Source: Euleptes europaea
Lineage: Eukaryota; Chordata; Lepidosauria; Squamata; Sphaerodactylidae
Reading direction: 5' to 3'
Length of the DNA: 64,000 nucleotides
Assembly (NCBI RefSeq): GCF_029931775.1
Contig: NC_079324.1
Coordinates: 65,293,268 to 65,357,267 of the forward strand
Part shown: one piece after another, positions 12,348 through 23,300 of the stretch
Layout of the letters: every line of letters begins with the position of its first letter
How positions within the stretch are numbered: position 1 is the first letter of the stretch
Program-made: the position numbers and the translations under genes
Notes under the pieces: model-generated
Databases searched by the model: none
What the model saw: the letters and a program-made list of their open reading frames with translations, nothing else
Told to the model about the DNA's origin: nothing

Positions 12348-15300
12348 TCAGGAAGGGATCTTTGTTCTTTTCACCTTTTCTTCCAGGTTGGCAAAATATT
12401 TCATTTTGGCCAGAGCTTTTTTTGCTTTCTGAAGATCATCTGCAATGCATAGAAAGAAAAAGCAGGGTTATACTGAGCTTTTATTTATGTTGCCTTTCCA
12501 CCAAGTTCATGGTTCTCGAGATGGCAAGTAGTAAAAACATTAAAACAAATTTTAAAATGCATACATATTAAAACAATAAAAAACAATTCAACGAAACAAA
12601 CACATACATATCAATGGAACGAGGCATTGACAAAGAAATGCCTACCCACTGGGGGAAACGGTGATGAGAGAGGGACAGACAAACCTCCCTGAGGAGGAAT
12701 TCCATAATTTTGGTGTCATGACAGAGAAGGCCTGGTTGCAGGTCCCTACCTGTCTAACCCCAGTAGGGCCTCCAAAAATGACAATAGTGGTGAGGTAGAT
12801 TAATATTTAACCCAAACAGCAACCAGCTGCGATGTAGCAATTCAATTACTTCTGGGAACTGGGTGGCTCTTGCCAGTAGGCATGTCTAAAACCTTACCCC
12901 TGCGTCTAACAGGACTAGCTAATAAGCGTCCTGTTAGGCACAAAAAGACAGGCAAAATTGCAAACGGTTAGATTTAAGATTCCCAAGTAAGAGGATCTCA
13001 TGGAGTTTCTAGGAAACTGCTTCTTGCAGTCTAGACTAGCTTTTTGGTGAGCACAAAGTCCCACAAGCCCTGTGAATGCAACATGGCAGGTGACAGTACC
13101 CCTGACAAGTGCTGCTTGGAATGGCACAGGGTCACACTGCAACAGGCCCTCTGCAACCACACATGGAGCAAAGGTGGGAGAGACCTACCTTGGTCAAAGG
13201 CTTGGCCCACAACTCTGGCCAGCTCCTCTTGCTTGGCTATAAAGGAAAGACAGGGATGGGTTCAGATGATAAAAGCTTAAACCCCCACACACCTTCAGCC
13301 TCACCAATGCTGCAAAATATATTTGGGGGGAGAATGTAGGGAGCTTTAAAGAAAGTTGAAAGAGAGCGAAACAGATGATTTGAACACTAAAGAAGCAGCT
13401 GTGCTTTAACAAGTTGAAGCTGTCTTTCACAAAGAGCATCCCACTTTATTTATTTAGAAATAAGAACATTCTCTGATCATCTGACGATGTGGCAGGTGAG
13501 CATGCACACACTGCCATCAGCTCACCTGGAATTCTTTTTCACTGGCATCCTATAAGACCACCCCTGCTGCATCAGACCTGTGAGGGTCCATCTAGGCCAG
13601 CATCCTGTCTCACTCAGTGGCCAACTACTTCCTCCAGAGGTCCAACAACAGGATTCAGAGGTCAAGGCCTTTCCCTGATGTTGCCTCCTGACACTGGGAT
13701 TCAGAGTTTAACTGCTTCTGAATGTGGAGGTTCCCTTAAGTCGCCAGGGCTAGCAGCCACGGTTAGACTCTGTCCTTCACGAATCTGTCCACTCTCCTTC
13801 TAAAGCCTTCTATGCTTGTGGCCGTCACGACATCCTCCAGCAGCGCATCCCACATTTTAAGCACTCGTTAAGAATCCAGCACAGAAACCACTTTTTTTAC
13901 ATGTCTTCCCATGATGTTGGCACAGAACTCAATGGCCACACTGGTGGTTTCCTGTTTCAGTACGGCTGGCGCACATGAATTCCCACACAATTGTGTAACT
14001 AACCTGATGTTTACAGGTTAACGAGGGTTCTAGAAATTTCAGTTCACGTCCAGTGGCGGCACACAACAATCTTTGTTCTGCAGGGGCTAATGGTCAAAAT
14101 GGGCAAATGCAGAACTAGCTCTGACTGGCCCCTCTGCAGTCTGTGGGCGGCAACCCTCTCCTGCCACGATCCCATCCCAAACCTGCAATGTAGTTTTCCA
14201 GCTCTTCTCTTGTATCTTCATTGTTCGTTTCTGTCAGTTTCTCGTTAATTTCCATGATTTCTGAGAGGAATTCAGGATCTGCCTCACTGTCTGTTCCTTT
14301 CTCCAGCTCCACCCCATTTAACTCCAGCTGGCAATGAAGAATACAACTCTGTTTAAAGCTTCCTCACCTAAAGCCAGTTTTCCTGCAAATACAACCCCCA
14401 CCCCAGCGCTGCACAAGATATTTAACTGTGAGGACAAACCTCTGTAAAGGAATGTGTACGGAACTGCCACAGTCAACTGGCACAGATGTCTATGCCTCCA
14501 ATTACCACATCTGCAAAAGCATATCTTCCAATTAAAAACAGCTGGACGGGCCATCGGCTTATGGACCAGTTGTGAGCTCTGTGTCAAAAGGACTCAAGAT
14601 GACGACCAGGCCATGCACCAAGGTGTACCTCCTAATTATACGAGCACATCCCAAAGACATGCCAGCTACAAATGTCTCACCATACCGATGTAATGCTATG
14701 CTGGCATTGACACGGACAGTATCTGGGGGTTGCCATGTGTAGAGGGGGACTCAGTCAGATTCCTAAGCCGCTCCCCGTCCTTGATATTTGCCAGATACTG
14801 CCATAAGAGTACGCCAGTGAAAACCCTACAGCCCATACAAGGAGAATGCGGGGGGGGGGGGGAATACAAGAGCTCCCATGTCCCTTCCTGCCTCCAAGCA
14901 GTGGTGAAACTTAGAACACTGACTAAACATGCAGCCAGTCACCCAACCACTATATAAACCCCACCCAGACACACAGAGCTCAGATAGCGGGGCACGAGGC
15001 CTAGGGCTCCCTTCAGAAGCCTATGCTATGGGCTCTTTGGAGACAAAGAAGAGAGAAGCAGTACCTGCCTCTAAAGCAGGCAGCTAGCACCCTGGCTGCA
15101 TTTGCCTATCCCCGACAGGCACAGCACCTCAAGTCACAGGCGCCAAGGCGGGGGGGCGGGTTGTTGCTCCACCAGGGCCAAGCGGTACGTCTGTGGGAGG
15201 ACGATACGCCCCACACAGCAAGGGGCAGCTACCTCAACATGGGGTCGCTGCAACTGCCGACCCTGCCCCCTCTGGGTGCTGCCTCAACAACTGTGACTCC

Positions 15301-17059
15301 CAGCACTCCCGGTAGCGCAAAGGACATACACGGTGCAGCTGGCAGTGGAGAGACGGACAGAAACGATGGCCCTCCATCATTATGCTACCAGCACAGTAAC
15401 ACTGCCTGTGCCCTCCCCTCCCCTGCCGGTGGGGGATCTGGAATGCACAGCTGCAGTCTGGGGTGAACATTGTCCGCTCTGTCCGCCTGCTGAGCAAACA
15501 GCCACGACACCCATCGCTTGACATGAGCCTGAGCCCACCCAGGGCGCATCCCCAGCCCCCGGGGCAGACACCGTTGCACCTCGACTCCCTACGAGGGATG
15601 GGTGTTGGCTCACTGCTCACAGGAGCCTGTGGAACCCCACCCCCCTTGCTGTGAGCTGCTACCAGGGAACCAACGCTGCAGGGAGAAGGCAGAATCGCTA
15701 GGGGCCACTGAGCCTAATGGAGGATTCCTGTCTTGTATCTCTTTGGACCCTTGTATCTCTTTGGACAGGTAGCCATCCAACAGGAAGAGAGGCCAGGAAG
15801 GACTGCATTCCCAGTGCCACCAACTGTGCTGAGCTGACAGCAGCCCCAGAGCTGACCGATGTGCACCCTGCTGCTCCGTTAAGAGCTGCTCCAGATGCTT
15901 GTTCAACCAGTGCAGGTGCCCAATTCGTGGGCGGCTCTCCTGGCGACCCTGTGCTCCGACAATCCAGCGTGCGTAGAAACAAGAGCCCTGCTGCACCAAG
16001 GGAGTTGGCAACCCCTTCAGTCTGACAGTCTTGAGGCTGCTCACAATCGGTCAGTGCGGCTGGCCTCGTTCTCCTGCCCTTCATTTCGTGTGAAGCGTGG
16101 GCCGCACCCTCCACCCCATCACCGTGGCTACCGGACAAGCCATGTGCAGGCGCCCAACGGGAAGGGGGCAGCAGAAAGCAGCTCCCCCACCCCCAATGCA
16201 GGAGGGAGGGGGTGTGCTCAAAATTAAGAGCATGGGGGGCAGCCAATCAGCAGGAGGGAGCTCCCTCCCTCCCTCCCACCATATCTGACCGGGCAAAACC
16301 TCAGCGGGGGTCGCCTCCGGGTTCTCCCCCCTCCCCTTGGGGCCCTTCTCCTCCCCCCCCCACCCCGCTCACCAGGTGGAGGCCGCGGCTGAGGGGGCGG
16401 CGGAGGGTGCCGTAGGCCCGGTTCACCAGCGCCGAGTGCTGCTCCGAGAAGTCCCGCTCCGCCTGCAGGCAGCGCCGTATGGGGGGGGGGAGGGGGGGCG
16501 GTCAGTCGGGCGGTCAGCCCCTCCCCCCTCCGCCCGGCTAGCAGGGGGGGAAGGGAGGCTCCGTCTCAGCCCCCCCCCAATCCCATCCCACCCCCCCCCC
16601 CCACCGACCTGGGTGCTTTGGCCGAAGCGGTCCGGGTGGAGGCGGCGCTGGAGGCTCCGGAACCGCCGCTGCAGCTGGGCCTCGTCCAGCCGGAAGGAGC
16701 GCTCGCTGCGGGGAGGGGGGGGGAGGGGGAGAGGGGGGGGGCCGCGAGGTCAGCCTCCATGCCAGACCCCCCCGGCTCCCCGCCCCCCGCCCCGTGGGTG
16801 CCCCCCCCCGCCGCACCCACCATCCCATGAGGCGGAAGAGGTCGGCGCCGTGAAGGGGGGGCGGCGGCTGCAGGGCGCGGCAGGCCGGGCAGAAGCAGGA
16901 GGCGCCGCCGCCCCCGCCCAGGGCCCCGCCGCACCGCCAGCACCACGACGACGACGACGACGAGCCCCGGCCCCGCGCCCCGCCCACGCCGCCGGGGGAG
17001 GCCGCCCGCAGCGCCGCCCACACCGGCACCGCCAGCGCCCGCCGCTGCAGCCGCCACAT
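12348..17059 (-). CDS. HSCB: HSCB, mitochondrial iron-sulfur cluster co-chaperone, complete
   Basis: J-domain co-chaperone that brings ISCU to the HSPA9 chaperone for iron-sulfur cluster transfer. Six coding exons read on the minus strand: 17059-16821, 16705-16609, 16462-16373, 14327-14183, 13236-13189, 12439-12348; total 711 nt, 236 residues (human 235). An arginine-rich start suits a mitochondrial presequence. A zinc site is given by C40-C43 and C57-C60 (CWRC ... CPAC). The J-domain HPD triad is H103-P104-D105. The C-terminal ISCU-binding helices include FLSEIMEINEKL and AKKALAKMKYFANLEEKVK. A six-serine run (33-38) precedes the zinc site. The start is the ATG opening MWRLQRRAL, which aligns with human MWRGRAGAL. 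It shares a promoter head-to-head with CHEK2. Confidence 0.95.
12440..13188. other. HSCB intron 5 with decayed interspersed repeat
   Basis: 12480-12740 has a TTTATTTATGTTGCC start and A-rich runs, resembling a common reptile short repeat, decayed. Nothing else is recognised. Confidence 0.4.
13550..13880 (-). mobile_element. CR1/L2-like LINE tail, decayed
   Basis: The stretch CATCAGACCTGTGAGGGTCC ... TCACTCAGTGGCCAAC and the later TTCTAAAGCCTTCTATGC match, in reverse, the LINE tail family at 10.1 and 56.4 kb. It lies in HSCB intron 4. Confidence 0.55.
14328..16372. other. HSCB intron 3, no recognised gene
   Basis: Many overlapping short frames occur on both strands, none resembling a known protein. 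The GC-rich region 15000-16290 looks like unclassified repeat or unique intron sequence. A poly-G run lies near 14850. Confidence 0.4.
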
Positions 17060-17277
17060 CCCCCCCCCCCACACGGCCTCTCGCCTGGCTCGCCCCACGC
17101 ACTCACGCACGCACGCACGCACCCCCTTTCTGGGACTACAGCTCCCAGCAGGCGCCGCGCCGGCCCCGCCCCCCCTTCCCGGCGCCCTTTGCGAGCGGCT
17201 TTGACGGAAAGCGCGGGAAGGAGGGAAGGAAGAGGGAGGGAAGGAGGGAAGGTGTGTGCTGGCCGGGGCTGCCCGTC
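17060..17277. promoter_or_regulatory. Bidirectional HSCB/CHEK2 promoter
   Basis: Only 218 bases separate the two start codons, which point away from each other. The interval holds an ACGC repeat (17104-17121), a ZNF143-type site and GC boxes (CCCCGCCCCCC near 17164). No TATA box is seen. Head-to-head HSCB/CHEK2 is also the human arrangement, so both genes are probably driven from this island. Confidence 0.85.
17135..17153 (+). promoter_or_regulatory. ZNF143/THAP11 (SBS) motif
   Basis: ACTACAGCTCCCAGCAGGC fits the ACTACAnnTCCCAGnAnGC consensus found in many housekeeping and bidirectional promoters. It lies midway between the HSCB and CHEK2 starts. Confidence 0.8.
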
Positions 17278-17297
17278 ATGTCCGGCCGCCAAGGAGA

Positions 17298-17337
<40 letters not shown>

Positions 17338-20300
17338 GCAGCAGCAGCAGCAGCAGCAGCGGGGGCCCCTTCCTCCTCCTCCTCCGCCGCCGCCTCCTCC
17401 CCCTCGCAGAGCGGCGTCGGGGGCAGCCAGGCGCCGCCCTCCGCCGCCTCCTCGTCGTCGTCCTCTTCGGGCACGCTGAGCTCGCTGGAGACGCTCCCGG
17501 CGCCGGAGTCGCTGCCGCCCATCGCCGAGGAGGAGCCCGACGAGCCGCCGCCGCAGCAGCCCTGGGGGCGCCTCTTCGCCCTGCGCCCCGGCTTCCACAG
17601 CTTCGGTACGGGCCCCGCCCCCACCCCCACTCGGAGGGCTCTGGCGGGGGGGGGGGCTCGGCTGACCTCGCGGCCTCCCCCGCCTCATGGAGCGAGCGTC
17701 TCCTTTGGACCCGGGAGTGGCGGCGGTGCCCCCTCCCCCCTCCCCGGCACGGCCTGCGGGGTTAAAAGAGGGGGGGGCCTCCCGCCCTCCCGCGCAGGGC
17801 CCTCCTCCGAGCCCTTCCCCGACCCCCTTTGGCCCCAGAGGGCGAGACTCTGCTGCGGGTTTCCCACGCTGGGTGCCCCCCCCCCCCGCCCCCGCCGCCC
17901 CCCCCCCCCGGACTGAAAGGTCCAGCGGGTGTTTTCCTTCCTGCCACCCGAGAGTGAGGAGAAACAAGGAGGTGTATTATTTGGACAGAAAAAGTGTTTC
18001 ATACGGTCATTGAAGTTGGTCCAGCGCAATCTTATAATGCTGCAAACGTTAAGCCCCCCCCCCCCATGAGTTGCATCTAAACAAATAACGCCGGGAACCC
18101 CGGCGCCCACGTCTTAAGGATAAGTGAGAATTATTAGCAGACGCTGCCGACCGTCTTGCATAAAGATCTGCGCGCTGTCCCTGAGAGAAGCCTTCCCTTC
18201 AAAAGCATTTCACTCATTTCAAGAGACTATTTCAGAGGACTCTTCCGCACCCCCCAAGCTTTCCAGAGGAACACTGCTATCAAAGTCCTTGGTGGGAGGA
18301 GCGGAGAGAGCAGGAGGGGGGAAATCCTGCCTTTGGGTCTTTATGGCCCATGAAAGCTCAAACGGATCAGTGTACCTCTGGATTTTCTTATGGTGCCGTA
18401 ACGTTTTATCTGCAAGGAACGGGATGCGGGGCTCATAAGCCCCTTTCAGATAAGGCGCTGGTGGGTTTCATCTTCTCAGAATTTTTGATTCAGGTGGGAA
18501 AATACCAAACAGGTTCCAGTCGCCAGGAGCGATTTTCACTTGTTGATAACTCCCTGTGTTTTGAAATATTTGCTCCCACCCCAGACTGCCTGAGCAATGA
18601 ATGCTGGTTCGGCAGAGACCCGGATTGCGGATACAGTTTCACAAGGCTGAATTTGGCGCACACAGAGCTGTACAAACAGTGCAGCAAAAAGCACTTCCGC
18701 ATCTTCAGAGTAAGTTTGAACTGGGTCAGTTTTTCTTTTGTCTTATAGAAAGTAAATTCTGATTTCTGTTAGGGTTTTTTCTGTGGCTTTTCCTTAATAT
18801 TTATTTAGAGCATTTCTGTGATGCCTTTACCCAATTCAAGGTCTCCTAGGTAGCAAACATTAAAAAGCATTTCAGTACAAATATAAAACATATTAAACAA
18901 TTAAAGAAAATATACATGCAAAAAACACACACACAAGCAGGGAGGAGGACTTAATAATAAGAGTTAGCGAGGGAAAGGCAGTTAAGGCAAAAAAGTATTC
19001 ACCTGCCAGTACGAGACCATAGACCAGGGGTGTTGAACTCATTTGTTACAAGGGCCGAATATCACATAATTGTCATTAGGCTGGGCCGGGCCAAGTGTAC
19101 CAGTCCAGATCGGCCATGCATACCAGCCCGCAGCGGGCTCACCAGCCCAGATTGGGACTGGGGTGTATGTGTGTGGCCGCCTCGGCTGGTGAGCCCTGCA
19201 CATTCACCGCCCTCCCCAGCAGCACCCAACGTCAGGGTGGCGGAGAAGGGCGATCTCGCTGCACTGTAACCCCCACCTTCCAGTCCCCACTGCCTGCGGG
19301 CTCAGACTTCCATGTGGAGGTCCCAGCCAGCGAGCCCCGTGGATCGGAAGGCCCCTGCAACCTGGGAGTGGGGGGAGACTGCCTTGGCCCGCAGGCCAGA
19401 TAACAGCGCTCAAAGGGCAGGATCCAGCCCGCGGGCCTTATTTTTGACACCCTTGCCATACAGGGAGGTAGAGGAATCTCTCCGGGGAAAGTGTTTCAAA
19501 GTTTTAATGCCACAACCACGAAGGCCCTTTCACGGGTTGCCACTGGTCTCACCTCAGATCATGATGGGGGGGTGGTGGTGGTGGTGCAATGAGATAATTA
19601 TCCTGTATCCTGCTAAGAAGCCTGTACCAATTAGCTTGTATGAAAAATTATTTTAAGAACATAAAGGCCCTGCTGGATCAGACCCAGGCCCATCGAGTCC
19701 AGCAGTCTGTTCACACAGTGGCCAACCAGGTGCCTCCAGGAAGCAGCAGCACCGTTATACTTGTGTTCCACACCACCCAAGATAATAGGCATGCTCCTCT
19801 GACACTGGAGAGAATAGGTATGCATCACGACTAGTATCAATTTTTACTAGTAGCCATGAATACCCCTTTCCTCCATGAACGTATCCACTCCCCTGTTAAC
19901 GCCTTCCAAGTTGGCGGCCATCACCACCTCCTGGGGCAGGGAGTTCCACAATTTAACTATGCATTGTGTGAAGAAACACTTCCTTTTATCTGTTCTGAAT
20001 CTGTCACCCTCCAGCTTCAGCAGATGACCCTGTGTTCTAGTATTATGAGAAAAGCTTCTCCCTGTTTTTAGTTAAGTGTCCACAGAGACTTCAAAAGGAT
20101 CTATATAGATAATGTTCACTGAGAGGGAAACTTATATGTATGATACAGTAATTATTTCTGTGTTTAACCTTGTCCCAGCAAAACCAAACAGAAACTTCAG
20201 GCAGGTAATGGTGTTTTAGTGAAAAAAGACACAATTTTTTAGACAAGATAATAAAAAAACATTAAACCTACAAGTACTGAAAAGCCACATGCAAGGAAAT

Positions 20301-23300
20301 CAGATCTCCTAACATTTCTCGAGTATAATTGAATTGATGAGCTTCAAAGCAAATCAGATTTCAAATAACTATCTTAGAATGCTTTGGAAGCGCCCCCCCC
20401 CCACCCCGATTTCTTTCAACAGAATCCTAATCAACTCTGTGTGACACTTTTTATAGACAAAGTGACAGTCACCAATGATTCTATATGTAAATGACTGGTT
20501 CTCAAAATAATAATGAGAGCATGCATAGGTGTGCTAAAATATATCTGATACCATCCATTAATTTTCTGCAGTGAGATTAAATAAAAAGGTTATATTTAGC
20601 ACTTTACTGGTAATTTAAAAACAATGATTCTACTCTTTCTTCAGCTACATTAATTAGCTATCAAAGATCCTGTACATTTCTTGACTGGCTGGTGGACTTT
20701 CTACAAAGTTTGTAAAAAGTACATAAGAGTGCACATGTTTTGCATGTATATCATGACGGGGCACCCGGAGCAGGGCCTCTAAAGATGACCCAGATGCATT
20801 GCAATTCTCTTGCCACCCGCATCTCCCAGCCGTGCTCCTTTGATTAATAGCTTCTTGTTAGAATAGCCTCTGCTTGCTCTCAGGGCTTCTCAGTAGTGGC
20901 CCCAACCGTATGGAGCAGGCTGCCAGAAGAGGTCAGGAGCTTGGTGTCCTTTAGGAAGGCCTGAGAGACTTATTTTTAGGAGGGCCATAGGGTAGCAGAC
21001 AGTTTTATGTTGTTTTATATTGGGGTGTTGTGGGAGATACTTAATTTAAGCTGTTGACTGATATGATTGTGCTCTGCCTTGGTGCCCCTTTCTGCAGGGA
21101 AAGAGAAGCCCTCAGTGGTCTAATGCGACAGTTCCTGGGTTGTGTGTGGATATCCAAAAGATTCAGTGCAGTCTGAAGCTGGTGCTGCACACCCTCGCAC
21201 CCTTCTGATTTTTGCTTGCAAGAGATATGGGCTGCCCTTTTTTTCTCTTGAGGGTTCAGATAAAGCAGCTGTCTGGCTGTATCCAAGTGTGGTGTGTGGG
21301 GAAGTGCTGTGGCCTGAAGTTAGGTCGTGATGTTTGGTGTGCAGCTCAGCTGTGGCTGCCTTGCCTTTGGGCACAGGGTAGTTAATTGTCTTTCTCCAAG
21401 GAACCAGGACCCAGAAACTCCCACGTGGCTTATATTGAAGACCATAGTTTAAATGGCACGTTTGTCAATGATAAGCTCCTTGGGAAGGGGAAGAAACTTC
21501 CCTTGACGCACAATGCTGAGATTGCTCTTGCTCAGACTCCTAACAAAGGTAAGATGTGTGCTTCCTTGTGTGTTCAGTCTGTGATTCCGTCAACAGTGCT
21601 CAAGTTGTAGGCCAGGGATGGGGAACGTCAGGCCCGCGGGCCGTTTACGGCCCCCAGGCCATTTTCAGTGGCCCTCGGGAGCTCCAGGGCCCTGCCACAG
21701 AAACACAGCGCAGCACAGCCCTCCCTGAAGCCACAGCGTACAGGAATGCTGCATCCCCTTTAAACCCCCTCTCCCTGACTGTCAGCTGTTAATCGGCAAG
21801 AGGAGGGGAGAGGGAGAAAGACACTTCCCCCAAGCTGGGAAGGCGAAGCGTTCCTGCATGCCACGGCGCAACAGTTTAAACCTCTTTCTCTGCTGAGGGA
21901 GGGGGGAAGAAGAGGAAAAAGCCAGCCACTCCCGGCGGCGGAGCATGCGCATGGGAGCCGATCAGGTGGAGGACTTTTGTGGATGGGGGGGAGGGGGGAA
22001 GGCTGAAGCCCGGTCGCATGGAGCCGGCTGTGTGTGTGTGTGAGAAGGCTTTTCTCTCTTCCTTTTTCTGTCACTCTCCTATTCTTTCTCTCTTTTTCTG
22101 TCTCTTTCTTTCTCCCCCCTCTCTTTCTCTCTTTTTCTTTTTTCTCTTCTTCCTTTTTCTTTCTTTCTCTTTCTTTCCTTCCTTCCTTCCTTCTTTCCTT
22201 TCTTTCTTTCCTTCCTTCCTTCCTTCCCCGCAGATTGACCGCAGGCTTCAAGCTGCGCCCTCCTGGCACCTCGATTGCCTGGGGCCACCGGTGGCTGCCC
22301 TCCCACCTGGGAGGAGGGGGAAGACCTGGAGGAGCAGAGGCACCCTCCAAGCCTTCTCTGCATAGTCTCCTCTAGGGTTGCCAACCTCCAGGTGGTAATA
22401 GCAGATCTCCAGCCACAACTGATCTCCAGCCAATAGAGATCAGTTCCCCTGGAGAAAATGGCCACTTTGGCCATTGGGCTCTATGGCTATGCAGTCTTCC
22501 TCCCCAAACACTGCCCTCCTCAGGCTCCACCCTGGCAACCCTGGTGTCGTGAGTCAGCCTGAGAGTTACTCTTCAGAAGAAGAGGAGGTGGCAGAACAAG
22601 CCCTCACTCCCTCTGAAGAGATAACACTGGAACAGCAAGACGGGGCCTCTGAGCCAGAAGACCGGCCGGCTGAAACAAGAGAACAGGAACAGGGAAGAGA
22701 AAGCCTTTCACCTTCAGGGTCTCCTCCACCAGTGGAGAGAAGAAGAGTAAAAGGTAGAATGGCATTGCAGCAAAGGAGAAAGTCGGCCCGGCTTTTGGAC
22801 AAAAGACGTAAGTTGGTGCAGGAGGAATCAGAGTCTGAAGCCGACAGTTGAGCTGAAACACCTGGAGAGTCACAAAGGCAATATAAGCAGGACTGACCGT
22901 TAAGTGCCTCGTGGGAGCAATGTTATTGCATGCCGCCTGTCTCTTATCTTGAGAAGCTTCGTTTAGAGTCCGATTTGCCGTGCTGTTGAACTTGGAAGAA
23001 AGCCGTGGCCTGCAGCCAAGACCTTAAGGGCGAGGAGCTTGTGTCTGTGACCTTGTTCCTGTATAGTGAGTATACTGTTTCTGTCCTTATTAAGGAGCTG
23101 CCGGCCCCTCCCGGCAAGAGTAAAATACGCGTCAGGATCTGCTTCCTTCAGCACCGATCCATTGCTGTGTGGAAAGCAGAGACTCAGACCTGCCTGTACG
23201 CAACACCTAGCTTCTCCCCCCCACACCAGGAAATCTACACCTGGTATGGCCCCCGAACAATGTTATAAATATGCAAATGGCCCTTGGCAGAAAAAAGGTT

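Larger units (their letters stand above)
16350..17930. promoter_or_regulatory. CpG island over the HSCB-CHEK2 divergent start
   Basis: Very GC-rich, CpG-dense DNA covers HSCB exons 1-3, the shared promoter and CHEK2 exon 1. Its repetitive triplets create long spurious frames on both strands. Confidence 0.8.
18710..21400. other. CHEK2 intron 2, repeat-filled
   Basis: It contains a hAT element (19025-19455), a LINE tail (19655-20070) and, at about 20790-21100, an L2-like LINE 3' region with a CCCAACCGTATGGAGCAGGC segment. The rest is AT-rich and unassigned. Confidence 0.5.

Noticed and set aside
16337-17967. Open frames of up to 405 codons on both strands over the HSCB/CHEK2 start region
   Set aside because: They are products of CpG-rich triplet repeats. 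Real exons in other frames, with proper splice sites and human homology, explain the region.
22553-22851. Acidic open frame ([16 protein letters not shown]...) as a gene
   Set aside because: It lies within a probable solo LTR nested in a hAT element, with no start context or homology to a host protein.
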